Part shown: positions 17,380 through 25,934 of the stretch, piece after piece
Numbering within the stretch: the first letter of the stretch is position 1
Layout of the letters: the number at the start of each line of letters is the position of its first letter
NCBI GenBank assembly: GCA_014378465.1
Contig: JACMNQ010000036.1
Location: 124,001 to 188,000 of the forward strand
DNA: 64,000 nt
Source of the DNA: Oligoflexia bacterium
GTDB taxonomy: Bacteria; Bdellovibrionota; UBA1018
Direction: 5' to 3'
Translations under genes and position numbers: made by a program
The notes under the pieces: model-generated
Told to the model about the DNA's origin: nothing
Seen by the model: only the letters and a program-made list of their open reading frames with translations
Database searches by the model: none

Positions 17380-18534
17380 GGCTCTTCACCACAACGTGGG
17401 GCATGGCGATTTTGCATAGAATCAATTTCGGATGTTGAATACTCCATCCCAGCCACAAAGTGCAATCACTCTGAGTCGGTAGTTCTTGAAATTCCTGAAA
17501 CCGAACCCTTCCGTGATGGACGATCGGTTCAAGCCAGGACTTCAGGGTCTGCCCAAACGTCTTCATGGGCTCCCAAGCACTCTGCAGGCATTCGTTCATG
17601 TGCCACAGGAGCAGAGGGATCAGGTCTTTGGCTTCTCGCCTTCTCTGGTGTTTTTTCAAGAGAAGCTGCATGAGATCCTGCTTGAAGCGGTAAAGTGCTT
17701 CAAGGCCCGGGATCTCGTCAAAATACTTCTGCAGTTTTGGGATCTGATCGGGCTTCAGGTTGCACTCGTGCCGGCGAAGCAGGCTCAGGAGCCCTCGGCT
17801 TTTTCTCCCTGCCGGATCCAGCACTCCCCAGACTTTCAAGAAATGATGATTGAGAAGCCTCACGACGTGAAACAGGTCAGCAACGATCATGGCGTTTGGA
17901 AAATACTTACGGACAATGCTTCGGTAAGTTTCTGATAGATCCATGACGACGACCAGCACACGCTCTCGCCCTTTTAAGCATTTTAAATAGGCTCTGCGGA
18001 CACTGCCTACCACTGAGCTCTCTCACGCGGTAGGCGACAAAATCCTGGTACCAACTCTCCACAGTCGAGGCGCTGATCTGGTGAGTGAGTGTGATTCTTG
18101 TCTGGGTGAGGCCGCCCTGGTGGAGGTGAAAAATTTCCTGCCTGAACTGCTCAGTGGATCTTTTCTTGGAGAGGATGCCGGGTACCCTCACCATGAAGTA
18201 CCTCCCGCAGGGCTTACAGAGGAGTTTCGGGATCTTCAGTTCAAGCCTAACAAGTTTCTGGTCCCACAGGGCGTGGTTGAACTCGCGAGTCTTCGTCGCC
18301 TTGATCCGAAAACATTTCGCCTGGCAGCTTGGACACTGAGTGTCAGAAGTGATCAAGGCTTTGCCTCGAATGCAGATCTGGGCGTCTAATTCGAAAATAT
18401 CATGGACTTCCACTCCCGCAATCGGGGTGATAAAGTGCTTCTGAGTGGGCATGGGCGGTTACCTTTCGTTAAAATTAAGTCTTGCAACTCAATTCTAACA
18501 AAATCGTTCATGCCCCTCAATATGATGGAGAGCC
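17380..18534 (-). mobile_element. ISL3-family insertion sequence, internally deleted
   Basis: The outer ends carry imperfect inverted repeats beginning GGCTCT and containing GGGGCATG (17380-17408 and 18509-18534), with similar bases inside them (CGATTTTG). At about 1155 bp it is shorter than usual for the family. The flanking 8-mers do not match, so no target duplication is left. Confidence 0.7.
17400..18452 (-). pseudogene. ISL3 transposase, broken by deletions
   Basis: The N-terminal frame (17907-18452) has the zinc-finger part (CPSCQAKCFRIK, KIPKLLCKPCGRYF) and a helix-turn-helix (GGLTQTRITLTHQISASTVESWYQDF). The catalytic part continues in another frame (17348-18013) with VVMDLSETYRSIVRKYFPNA and VADLFHVVRLLNHHF. 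The first catalytic Asp region expected between them is missing. Near the C-terminus a third frame resumes the family ending (GFRNFKNYRLRVIALCGWD), with the conserved SNG..EG stretch before it lost. Two separate deletions therefore make it inactive. Confidence 0.85.
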
Positions 18535-18701
18535 ATTTAAATTCGTACTTCAGGGACGCCACAGTCAATTGCTCCAACGGACTCTTTGTCGAATGAATGT
18601 GAAATCGTCATTCGCAGTTCAGCGCTCCGTCCCTTGTAAGTTGAGAGCTCCGGATCTAAGTTCGTTCGGGTGATAAAATCCCGCACCTGAAGGAGCGCAT
18701 T

Positions 18702-18983
18702 ATGAAAGCGATTTGGAACCAGGAATTGATTGCTGAGAGTGACAAGACCGTTGTGGTTGAAGGGAATCATTACTTTCCCGCTGACTCCATCAATCGAAAA
18801 TTTCTCGTGGATTCGAGCACGAAGAGTTCATGTCCTTGGAAAGGTGAGGCCAGTTACTACTCTTTATCCGTCAACGGCAAGATCAATACGGATGCTGCCT
18901 GGTGTTATCCAAGCCCTAAGCCCGCGGCGAAGGAAATTCAGGGCCGTCTCGCTTTCTGGAAGGGTGTGACTCTTGAAAAGTGA
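18702..18983 (+). CDS. DUF427-family small protein
   Basis: The 93 residues fit the whole DUF427 domain: AIWNQELIAESDKTVVVEGNHYFP, SSCPWKGEASYYS and DAAWCYPSPKPAAKEIQGRLAFW. A ribosome binding site (GAAGGAG) precedes the ATG. The biochemical role of the family is not established; it is a compact cytoplasmic beta-fold. This is the only non-transposase gene in the island, so it may be cargo or a bystander. Confidence 0.85.
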   Translation: MKAIWNQELIAESDKTVVVEGNHYFPADSINRKFLVDSSTKSSCPWKGEASYYSLSVNGKINTDAAWCYPSPKPAAKEIQGRLAFWKGVTLEK

Positions 18984-19484
18984 GTTTCACTTGTTGCCTT
19001 TGACTTTGATTTTCTCATATCAGGTATCTCTTTCTGCTAAAGCTCCGAACACTTCTCAGAAAACGAACCCAAATCTATCGGCGACGATTGCGAACGTCAA
19101 TTGGGTCGGCGCCTAAGGTTTGCTCCGTAAAGCGATCTCCAAAATGCATCTCTCCGTGTTAAGGTGGAAATTTTCCCGTGGAATTGGAAAAGTTCTGGAG
19201 CATTTCGTTCGGGCGCGAAAGTCGGCTATTGTGTGTAGGACCAAATGCGCGGCGGGCGCACCACTTGGAGGTGCGCCCGCCGACGAACTACGAAATTTTC
19301 GAATCAGATCCCGGTCGAGAAATTAGTGACAAAAACTCAACCCCCGCGCGAGATCCCGCAACGAGGGCGTCCGATTCTCTGACCGAGAAATGATCAACAT
19401 CGCGTACTCTGATTTCCAGGGCGTACGAATAGCGGGGGTTCATGACCAGCGTTCTTGGCACACTCCCTGTAATGTAGGCCCATC
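18984..19484. other. Non-coding stretch inside the island
   Basis: I see no gene in these 500 bases. Short frames at 19120-19393 have no family features and overlap a strong hairpin at 19250-19282. The part near 19400-19480 probably contains the terminal sequence of the following IS91 element, which lacks classical inverted repeats. Confidence 0.5.
19250..19282. repeat. Strong GC-rich hairpin
   Basis: A perfect 13-bp stem (CGGCGGGCGCACC with its complement) encloses the loop ACTTGGA. There is no T-run, so it is not a typical terminator. IS91-like elements carry a subterminal hairpin at one end, which is a possible explanation for its position upstream of the IS91 transposase. Confidence 0.6.
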
Positions 19485-20172
19485 ATGGGTCAATCTGGTT
19501 CAGGTCATCAACTCAGTTTCCCTGGGCTACAGGGTGAGTACCAAGCCCGCAATCCGGAGCATACGGTGCTGTATCGGGCCGTTGCCCGCAACTACCGCAC
19601 CTTCGAAGCCATTGCAGATGCGGGAGAAAAGCGCATCCCCAAGCACGTCACCCAGGAGTTCGAAGCGTTCCTGCGCTGTGGGATTCTGGCTCACGGATTT
19701 CTGAGGCTCAAATGCGGGGACTGTAAGCACGAGAAAATCGTGGCGTTTTCGTGTAAGAAACGCGGGTTCTGCAGCTCGTGTGGCGGCAGACGCATGAGTG
19801 AAAGCGCCGCCCATCTGGTCGATGAGGTCTTCCCCAAGGTCGGCATGCGCCAGTGGGTCCTGAGCTTTCCCATGCCCATCCGGTTCATCCTGGCGAAAAA
19901 TCCGAAGATCCAAGGCCGAGTTCTTACCCTCGTCCACCGCGCAATTACGACGTACATTCGCTCACAGGCCAAGAAAAAGGGGTTCCACTCCAAACTTCAA
20001 CCCGGAGCAGTTACACTCATTCAGCGCTTTGGCGGATCCCTCAATCTCAATGTCCACTACCACATGCTGTTCCTGGAGGGCGGCTATTACGAGACTGCAA
20101 AGGAGTTGGACCAGGGACCCAAGTTCTGGTGGGTGGATCCTCCCACCGATGAACAGATCCAAGCCATGGTAG
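19485..20172 (+). pseudogene. IS91-family transposase, truncated by an IS4 element
   Basis: The N-terminal zinc-binding region is clear (LKCGDCKHEKIVAFSCKK, GFCSSCGGRR), followed by LSFPMPIRFILA and the HUH-type histidine pair in LNVHYHML. IS91 transposases are rolling-circle Y2/HUH enzymes. The catalytic tyrosine region expected further on is missing, because the frame runs into the left inverted repeat of the IS4 element at 20173 and ends at 20225. About 230 residues remain. Confidence 0.85.
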
Positions 20173-21729
20173 CCCCATATGTCAGGAACTTTCTATTACC
20201 CACAAGTGTGTCACCAGTCGGCTGATTATGCGCCGCACGATGATCAATTTAGAGTGAAGTTGCTAGACTCAGCCTTTCCTCAGGAGGGGCAAGAGAATGG
20301 CGGATATTTGCGAACCATGGGAGAAGGAATTTGGGTCCATTGACTTCGGTGATACTCGACTTAAAGCTAGACTGGTGCGAATCGCAGAACAACTTTCCAA
20401 TCAACCGCTGGACCCCATCAATCAAGCCTGCGGTGGCTGGGCAGACACGAAGGCTGCCTACCGGTTGTTCTCCAATGAAAAAGTTGAAGCCGCCGAAATT
20501 CTTAAAGTTCATCGTGACCGTACCTGGGAAAGGGCTCAACCCTATCCAGTCGTGTTGGCTATCCAAGATACGAGTTTTTTGAACTACACCGGTCACGAAG
20601 CGACGTTGGGACTGGGTAAAATCGGAACCAAAAAATCGTTGGCCCGCGGACTGGTTCAGCATACGACTCTCGCAATGAGCCCCCAGGGGCTTCCACTTGG
20701 AGTTTTAGATCAGAAAATTTGGGCGAGGAAACCTCTTCCTTCAACCCGGAGCAAAGACTTAAGGAAACGTCCCCTTCGCGAGAAAGAGAGCACGCGTTGG
20801 TTAAATGCCTTGGAAGTCACACTCAAAACGGCTCCAGAAGGAATCACTGCGGTGACGGTGGCTGACCGCGAATGCGACATTTATGAATTTATCACCCACG
20901 CCTCCCGCATTGACGCCCGCTTCTTGATTCGGGCCGCTCGGGATCGCACCCTCTTTGCTCCCGAATGTGGAGATGACGTGGAGCACCTCTGGAAATATTT
21001 GGGCGATCAAAAGTTAGCGGGACACGTTTCGGTCGATGTACCTGCCCGAGGCCATGAAGCCGCGCGAACGGCATGCGTTTCCATTCAGTTTGCTCCAGTC
21101 GAACTGAAGAGGCCCAGAAAGCAACGATTCACAGAGAAATGCGGCATTGAAAAAAGTACCTCAGTCTATGCCGTCCTGATTCGGGAGATAACTCCTCCTC
21201 CGGGCTTGAGCGCACTGGAGTGGATGCTGCTGACCAACATCGCGGTCACAAGCCTCAAAGAAGCTATCGAAAAAATGAACTGGTACCGATCGAGATGGGG
21301 GATTGAGGTTTTCCATAAAATCCTCAAATCAGGATGCCGAGTAGAATCTTGCCGCTTAGGTACCGCAGAGCGCTTGACGAAATACTTGGCCTTGTTTGCC
21401 ATCATTGCGTGGAGACTCCACTGGATCACGCAAGTGAATCGCGATTCTCCGGATCAGCCGTGTACGGCTTTACTAGCGGAGGTTGAATGGAAGGCCCTCT
21501 ACTGTAAAATTAATAAGACTCGGTTTACACCGAGAAAACCGCCCTCCACTCGTCAGGCAGTACGTTGGATTGCGCAGCTAGGAGGATTTCTTGCCCGCAA
21601 AGGAGACAAAGAACCAGGGATCATCACTGTTTGGCGCGGTTGGCAACGGCTCGCCGACGTCACTGAGGATTGCTCGTTGTTTAACAAGGCGAAAACTTGT
21701 GGGTAATAGAAAGTTCCTGACATATGGGG
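20173..21729 (+). mobile_element. IS4-family (Tn5/IS50-like) insertion sequence
   Basis: The 1557-bp element is bounded by perfect 35-bp inverted repeats starting CCCCATATGTCAGGAAC and ending CACAAGT, the last part resembling the end of IS50. The transposase stop lies within the right repeat. No target duplication is visible: the left flank is an IS91 gene and the right flank an IS3 gene, so deletion or recombination took place after insertion. Confidence 0.85.
20297..21706 (+). CDS. IS4-family transposase, Tn5-like
   Basis: The frame encodes an intact 469-residue transposase with AGGAGGGGCAAGAGA before the ATG. The N-terminal DNA-binding part (EFGSIDFGDTRLKARLVRIAEQL, CGGWADTKAAYRLFSNEKV) is the Tn5-type domain. 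The DDE residues are in LAIQDTSFLNY, VTVADRECDIYEF and the YREK-type motif YRSRWGIEVFHKILKSG. The C-terminal part matches the Tn5 dimerisation region. It looks functional, and is the only complete mobile gene of the island. Confidence 0.93.
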   Translation: MADICEPWEKEFGSIDFGDTRLKARLVRIAEQLSNQPLDPINQACGGWADTKAAYRLFSNEKVEAAEILKVHRDRTWERAQPYPVVLAIQDTSFLNYTGHEATLGLGKIGTKKSLARGLVQHTTLAMSPQGLPLGVLDQKIWARKPLPSTRSKDLRKRPLREKESTRWLNALEVTLKTAPEGITAVTVADRECDIYEFITHASRIDARFLIRAARDRTLFAPECGDDVEHLWKYLGDQKLAGHVSVDVPARGHEAARTACVSIQFAPVELKRPRKQRFTEKCGIEKSTSVYAVLIREITPPPGLSALEWMLLTNIAVTSLKEAIEKMNWYRSRWGIEVFHKILKSGCRVESCRLGTAERLTKYLALFAIIAWRLHWITQVNRDSPDQPCTALLAEVEWKALYCKINKTRFTPRKPPSTRQAVRWIAQLGGFLARKGDKEPGIITVWRGWQRLADVTEDCSLFNKAKTCG

Positions 21730-21919
21730 ATATGAAACGATGCACGGCATGCTGAAAGTTGTTCCAAGATTTATTGATTCTGTGTACAACGAAAAGCGCA
21801 TGCACTCATCTCTGGGCTACTTCAGTCCAGAAGAGTTTGAAGAACTGGCTGAACGCAAGCAGCTACAAAAACAGGGTCTTCAGCCGGTCATGATACTTCC
21901 CGGAAATCTCTCCAACTGA
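21730..21919 (+). pseudogene. IS3-family transposase, C-terminal remnant
   Basis: Only about 63 codons remain, ending in TGA at 21917-21919. The sequence FIDSVYNEKRMHSSLGYFSPEEFE is the conserved end of IS3-type OrfB integrase-fold transposases. The 5' part was lost at the IS4 right border. Confidence 0.85.
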
Positions 21920-22292
21920 AGGGGTGCAGTCCACTTACATTAATGACCGGGTGGGCGAAGCCCGAAAAATCCTGGATCTCTCTCAACTCATCCTCCATCA
22001 AACGACCCTCCTTAGCTAAAGCTTTCACAGCTTATTGAGAAGTTACATTTTAGCTATTGGAGTATTTACGCCTGAAAATATATTTTCGAAATATGACGAT
22101 TTTTTGGTATTTCGGCCATTTCCAGAAAATTTCGCTGATATACAAACAAGTGTAGCCAAAAATTAAATCTCCGCCGCGATTCTTTCCTAGCCCTACGCGA
22201 TAACGCGTGGCTTCCAGTCATTCAAGCCCTCAAACCTACTGCCTCTTTACTCACGCACTTTCAAAAGTCGCGTGACTGTGTTCTATTGATCC
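21920..22292. other. AT-rich non-coding stretch before the right island border
   Basis: There is no reading frame of note and no RNA gene that I recognise. The first 40 bases are probably the right end of the IS3 element. The rest is AT-rich and ends at the partial tRNA copy. Confidence 0.5.
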
Positions 22293-22366
22293 AATGGTAG
22301 ACGCAGTGGACTCAAAATCCACCGATCGCAAGGTTGTCCGAGTTCGAGTCTCGGGGGAGCCACCAA
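22293..22366 (+). repeat. Right 74-bp direct repeat (attR-like), broken tRNA-Leu copy
   Basis: It is identical over 74 bases to the 3' part of the tRNA-Leu at 17215-17300, but the first 13 bases of the tRNA are replaced by unrelated sequence. The acceptor stem cannot form, so it is not a working tRNA. Confidence 0.9.
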
Positions 22367-22527
22367 TTATTTCAGATTTCGTTCGTTTCTTCGCAGTCCC
22401 GAGTTTGCCAGCTTCAATCAGAAGTCCGCATCTCCGTTGCCAACTTGCAAGTTCCTGGCGCAAACGCATTTGGGAATTGAAATGATACCTGGCCTGCTTC
22501 AGGGGAGTCGAAGGATCATGTCCGCCT

Positions 22528-23535
22528 TCAAAATGATAGAGGGGGGGCAGAGGTCAACCAGTCCGCCGAATCATAGGGTCGATCCAGCGAAATTCCGTCG
22601 CAAAGGTTTCCAGGCTGCGGCCCCAGCTTGCCGTGATCGAAAACGAATGCCAGATCCTGGGTCGATGAAAAAACTTCTGATGCGAGTTCACGGCAGGCAA
22701 ATTCCTGGTAGAGCGATTGAATTTCTGGCTTTGGGTTTCCATTTCGAGATCCAAACTGATGAATCATCCCTCGTAGAAACACCTGGTCCGCTTCTTTCGC
22801 CTGATCGGAAAGCTTCGAGAGCATGACTTTTACGAAGTTGTCTGAAAGAGGACCCGCTCCGATCAACATCATGTTCGCGATCGCAGAAGACCATTCCTCG
22901 GCTGGCAGTCCAAGGAGACGACTGGATCCTGAGCAAAGGCTTTGGACAGAGGTTGCTGCCCACTTTTGAAACTTCAGAATCAGAGAATGTGGGATTCGGG
23001 GACTTTCTGGTTTCAGTTTCGTAACTCGCACAGAAATTCGCCAGCTCCAGATCTCCCGCCGTGGGAAGCCGAGGCGGATAAACAAACCTGACACGTGCTC
23101 CGCCGCTTTGCAATAGAGCGGCGCCACGTTCGTGCCGTGATTCTTTTGAAATTCGGTTTCGATTTTTCTGTTGAGGGTTCGGTTGCAATTTTAGAAGTGG
23201 GAGAGAAAGCCTGATCCAAGTGGGAGCATGCGCATGTGACAGAAGTCATGTTCCTTGCAGGCAGCATCATGAGCCAGATCGGGGGCATCGCCGCATCCAT
23301 CCGGCAATTCGTAGAAAACCACTCTTCTCCGTACTGGGCATTTCGATCTCACGGGCACTCCGCACCGTGGCGGGGAGGAGTGCAGACTCGTGTTCACAGG
23401 GTCCAGAGCATCAATCCACTTCTGAAGGACTTTTCTGTTGAGTTCAGAGGTCTGGGCAGCATTTGCGGACACTTCGGCAAAGAAAGCGAACAGGCACGTT
23501 ACCAGCGAAGGGCTGCAATTTCCAAATCTTCTCAA
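22528..23535 (-). pseudogene. Phospholipase-A2-like exported protein, interrupted by TAA
   Basis: Two track frames, 23191-23535 and 22528-23127, are in the same reading frame and are separated by one TAA (23191-23193), with an open frame on both sides. The first part has a hydrophobic export signal (LVTCLFAFFAEVSANA) and the PLA2-like active site LPDGCGDAPDLAHDAACKEHDFCH, with the His-Asp pair. The part after the stop (NCNRTLNRKIETEFQ ... LYCKAAEHVSGLF) looks like the next PLA2 helix with more cysteines, then about 150 unknown residues. The start is a TTG. A nonsense mutation is the simplest reading. Confidence 0.6.
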
Positions 23536-23636
23536 TTTCTACTCTCGCACTTTTCATTGATCGGTGAAAAGTGAGAGCGGCCTTGATCTCAGCAGTTTTG
23601 CAAGCGATTTGGTTCATGAGGATCGGCCCTGGCAGC

Positions 23637-25847
23637 TCAGGGAAGACTGAAATCGAGCAAACCACCGGTGATCTTTCGGATATCCGCAAGCGTGAGGTGC
23701 GCGGTGGTCTCTGAATCGCAGAAGAGCGAAATTTCGTGCGGGTTCGCTTTGAAATACATGGATACTCTTCGTCCTGCGGGTGCGTTGTTGCTGATGTTGA
23801 AGAGGGGAATGTCCTTGATGTCAGCAAGCGAGTGTTCCTTGCCCACAGGTTCGGAGATCTCCGCTTTCTTGACCGCCTTGGGGTAAGAAAGAATGCAAAC
23901 TGACTTGTTGAAATTCATTGAGCTGGCTGAAATTTCGCGGCCCCCTTGGAAAACGAAGGAAACCCCTTCGGCCGGATCCGTGTTTCGAAATGGAATCGTC
24001 TGCGTGAATTTCACGATGGATCCCCGAGGAAGATCCTTGAGCGGAGTCTGATCGTCTTTGCTTCGGTCCCGCGCTTCCGCGACTTTCCCTCCCGCCTTCG
24101 CTTCCATCAGGCTTGGAAAGATCCGGTCAAACTCATCGCGCGGAATGCCGCAGGTGGCGCAGCTCTTCATGATGCCGATGCCCGGCACTTCCTTGCTGTG
24201 TCTGGCGATGAAGTCGACCAGGGACTGGGTATCCGTGAGGCCAAGCTCAGCCTTCACACGGTCCCGCGATACGTCCTCTTCATAACTTCTCACCAGGGGA
24301 GTGATCAGATCCTTGTTCGCCGCCACCGCTCTGCCCGTCGCTTTGGCCAGGGCCTTGCGGTAAACTTCGGAGTCTTTTTCAAGAATCGCCTTCATTTCGG
24401 CATCGTCCGGATGAAGCGCTCGAACTTTCGCCAGAACCGATGCGGAGTAGGAGCCCTTGTTGTCTTCGACCAGCTTTCGAAGCTGATCGGATTCATGCAG
24501 CAGTCCATTGGCATGACAGCGAAAACAGGAGATCCCGGAACGGACCGTGCCATCCTTGCGTCCGCCATCCGTCACGATTGATGTCGGCGCTTCGTTCAGG
24601 CGCTTTCCGTCCTTGTTGAGCAGCGCGTAGGCCTGCATTCCGTTGGGGAGATTGTAGATCACTTCTCCGCCGGCCTTCTTGTCTTCGAAGTCCGTGGGAT
24701 GAGCGAAGATGTTCTGGGCGCCACTGCTGTTTTGAAAGTCATAGCTCAACCAATAGGCTCCGTGACTGGAACCGTGGCGCTCGATCACGCGGTTGTTGGC
24801 TGACACTCCTGATTTTCTGAAACCCGCGCGCGAGACTTCTTCGTTTTCGATGTTTTTCTGCACGTTGATGCCGACTTTGTTTTCGAGGCCTTTGGCGGTG
24901 TCAGGATTGTCCAGAAGCAGATCATAGACGGGTGAAGAAGAAGCAGTTGCAACGAACCAGTCGGCTCTCGCGGTTGGGTGAAGAGTTCCGGTCTTTTCCT
25001 GGAGAGCCTGCTGGGTCGCGGGCTTCTGATCGAGCGACGCTTTGAAGGGGTTCTGTTTCTGCAGGTCTTCCCATTTCTCGGGAGTCCAACCGTATTTTCT
25101 GAGATCGATCCGGTAGACCGTGCCGCGCCGGTCGACGACTTCGGGGACCGCGATTTTAGGTTTCCATGAAAGACTGTTCAGCATGATGGACAGGCCATCA
25201 CGGCGATCTCGAATGGTCGCGGCGGTCAGATTCTTCTCTTTCAGATCCGCCAGAGTGAAATAGCGAGTGAACTGCCGGTCTTCGGGTGCGAGCTTGTCCA
25301 GATCACTCTGAATCGCGGAGTAGGCCTGATCTTCGGAAAGGGGAACCACCAGAGCGGAGGCGGCGGCGGGCGAAGTGATTTTCTCGGCGGCGGCCTGGGC
25401 TTCAGGAGCGGGAGCCTCAGGTTTGCTCGCTGGCAGGGGAGGCTTCGCTGCAGGGGATTTCAGGTTGCCGTCTTCGTCCATGGATTCAATCCAGGAGCGG
25501 ATGGCTTCTTCTTCTTCGGGTTTCAGGTCTGCCACTCCCGACTTGCCGGGTGGCATCCTCTGAGGGTCGCCTTTGGGCTTCTGAATGCGTTTATAGAGCG
25601 AAGATTGGTTCGGCCTGCCAGGAACAATGATGCCTTCTTTGATGAGGTGCTTGACGTCCATGATGTCGCCAAAAGGCGCTTCTCCTGCGCGGTGGCAGAA
25701 TGCGCAGTCAAAGAGTGCACTTTGAATTTTTCCGGGGACCTTCGGACCCGGGCCAATAGAATGGGGTCTTGCGTGCGCTGCCACGGTTTGGGAAAGTTGC
25801 AGCAGACTCAAGGTGAGAAAGGTGGATGTCCAGATGCGAAGGAGCAT
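23637..25847 (-). CDS. Exported cytochrome-c-like protein with two CxxCH motifs
   Basis: The 736-residue protein begins with a signal peptide (MLLRIWTSTFLTLSLLQLSQTVAA). An N-terminal cytochrome c domain of the planctomycete type has ALFDCAFCHRAGEAPFGD and a later RMPPG, giving a likely axial Met. A Pro/Ala-rich linker (about 125-165) leads to a large unknown domain, inside which a second heme motif, CFRCHANGLLHES, appears. A third motif, SCATCG, lacks the His and is not a heme site. It is probably a periplasmic redox or heme enzyme. I cannot name a substrate. Confidence 0.75.
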   Translation of the reverse strand: MLLRIWTSTFLTLSLLQLSQTVAAHARPHSIGPGPKVPGKIQSALFDCAFCHRAGEAPFGDIMDVKHLIKEGIIVPGRPNQSSLYKRIQKPKGDPQRMPPGKSGVADLKPEEEEAIRSWIESMDEDGNLKSPAAKPPLPASKPEAPAPEAQAAAEKITSPAAASALVVPLSEDQAYSAIQSDLDKLAPEDRQFTRYFTLADLKEKNLTAATIRDRRDGLSIMLNSLSWKPKIAVPEVVDRRGTVYRIDLRKYGWTPEKWEDLQKQNPFKASLDQKPATQQALQEKTGTLHPTARADWFVATASSSPVYDLLLDNPDTAKGLENKVGINVQKNIENEEVSRAGFRKSGVSANNRVIERHGSSHGAYWLSYDFQNSSGAQNIFAHPTDFEDKKAGGEVIYNLPNGMQAYALLNKDGKRLNEAPTSIVTDGGRKDGTVRSGISCFRCHANGLLHESDQLRKLVEDNKGSYSASVLAKVRALHPDDAEMKAILEKDSEVYRKALAKATGRAVAANKDLITPLVRSYEEDVSRDRVKAELGLTDTQSLVDFIARHSKEVPGIGIMKSCATCGIPRDEFDRIFPSLMEAKAGGKVAEARDRSKDDQTPLKDLPRGSIVKFTQTIPFRNTDPAEGVSFVFQGGREISASSMNFNKSVCILSYPKAVKKAEISEPVGKEHSLADIKDIPLFNISNNAPAGRRVSMYFKANPHEISLFCDSETTAHLTLADIRKITGGLLDFSLP

Positions 25848-25906
25848 TCAAGCTCTTCGGTGAACAGCGTGGTTTTCTTGACGGGACTTAACAATCGGAC
25901 GCGACC

Positions 25907-25934
25907 AAAAAGATCCTCACATTCGAGGATCTTC
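25907..25934 (-). terminator. Rho-independent terminator of the deacetylase gene
   Basis: On the reverse strand, AAGATCCTC and GAGGATCTT pair around GAATGT and are followed by a T-run (TTTTT). It begins at the stop codon of the polysaccharide deacetylase gene. Confidence 0.75.

Larger units (their letters stand above)
17228..22366. mobile_element. Decayed genomic island at tRNA-Leu
   Basis: About 5.1 kb lies between the two 74-bp tRNA-derived repeats. It holds a deleted ISL3 element, a DUF427 gene, a cut IS91 transposase, an intact IS4 element and an IS3 remnant, and is more AT-rich in places than its surroundings. No tyrosine recombinase is seen, so if an integrase brought it in, that gene has been lost, possibly replaced by the ISL3 element next to attL. 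A duplication caused by IS recombination is the alternative. Confidence 0.65.

Noticed and set aside
19250-19282. Rho-independent terminator
   Set aside because: The stem is strong but there is no T-run on either side and no gene ends nearby.
22293-22366. Second tRNA-Leu gene
   Set aside because: The first 13 bases, including the 5' acceptor strand, are missing, so the acceptor stem cannot form.
23191-23193. Selenocysteine or other recoded codon in the PLA2-like gene
   Set aside because: The codon is TAA, not TGA, and no recoding structure is seen.
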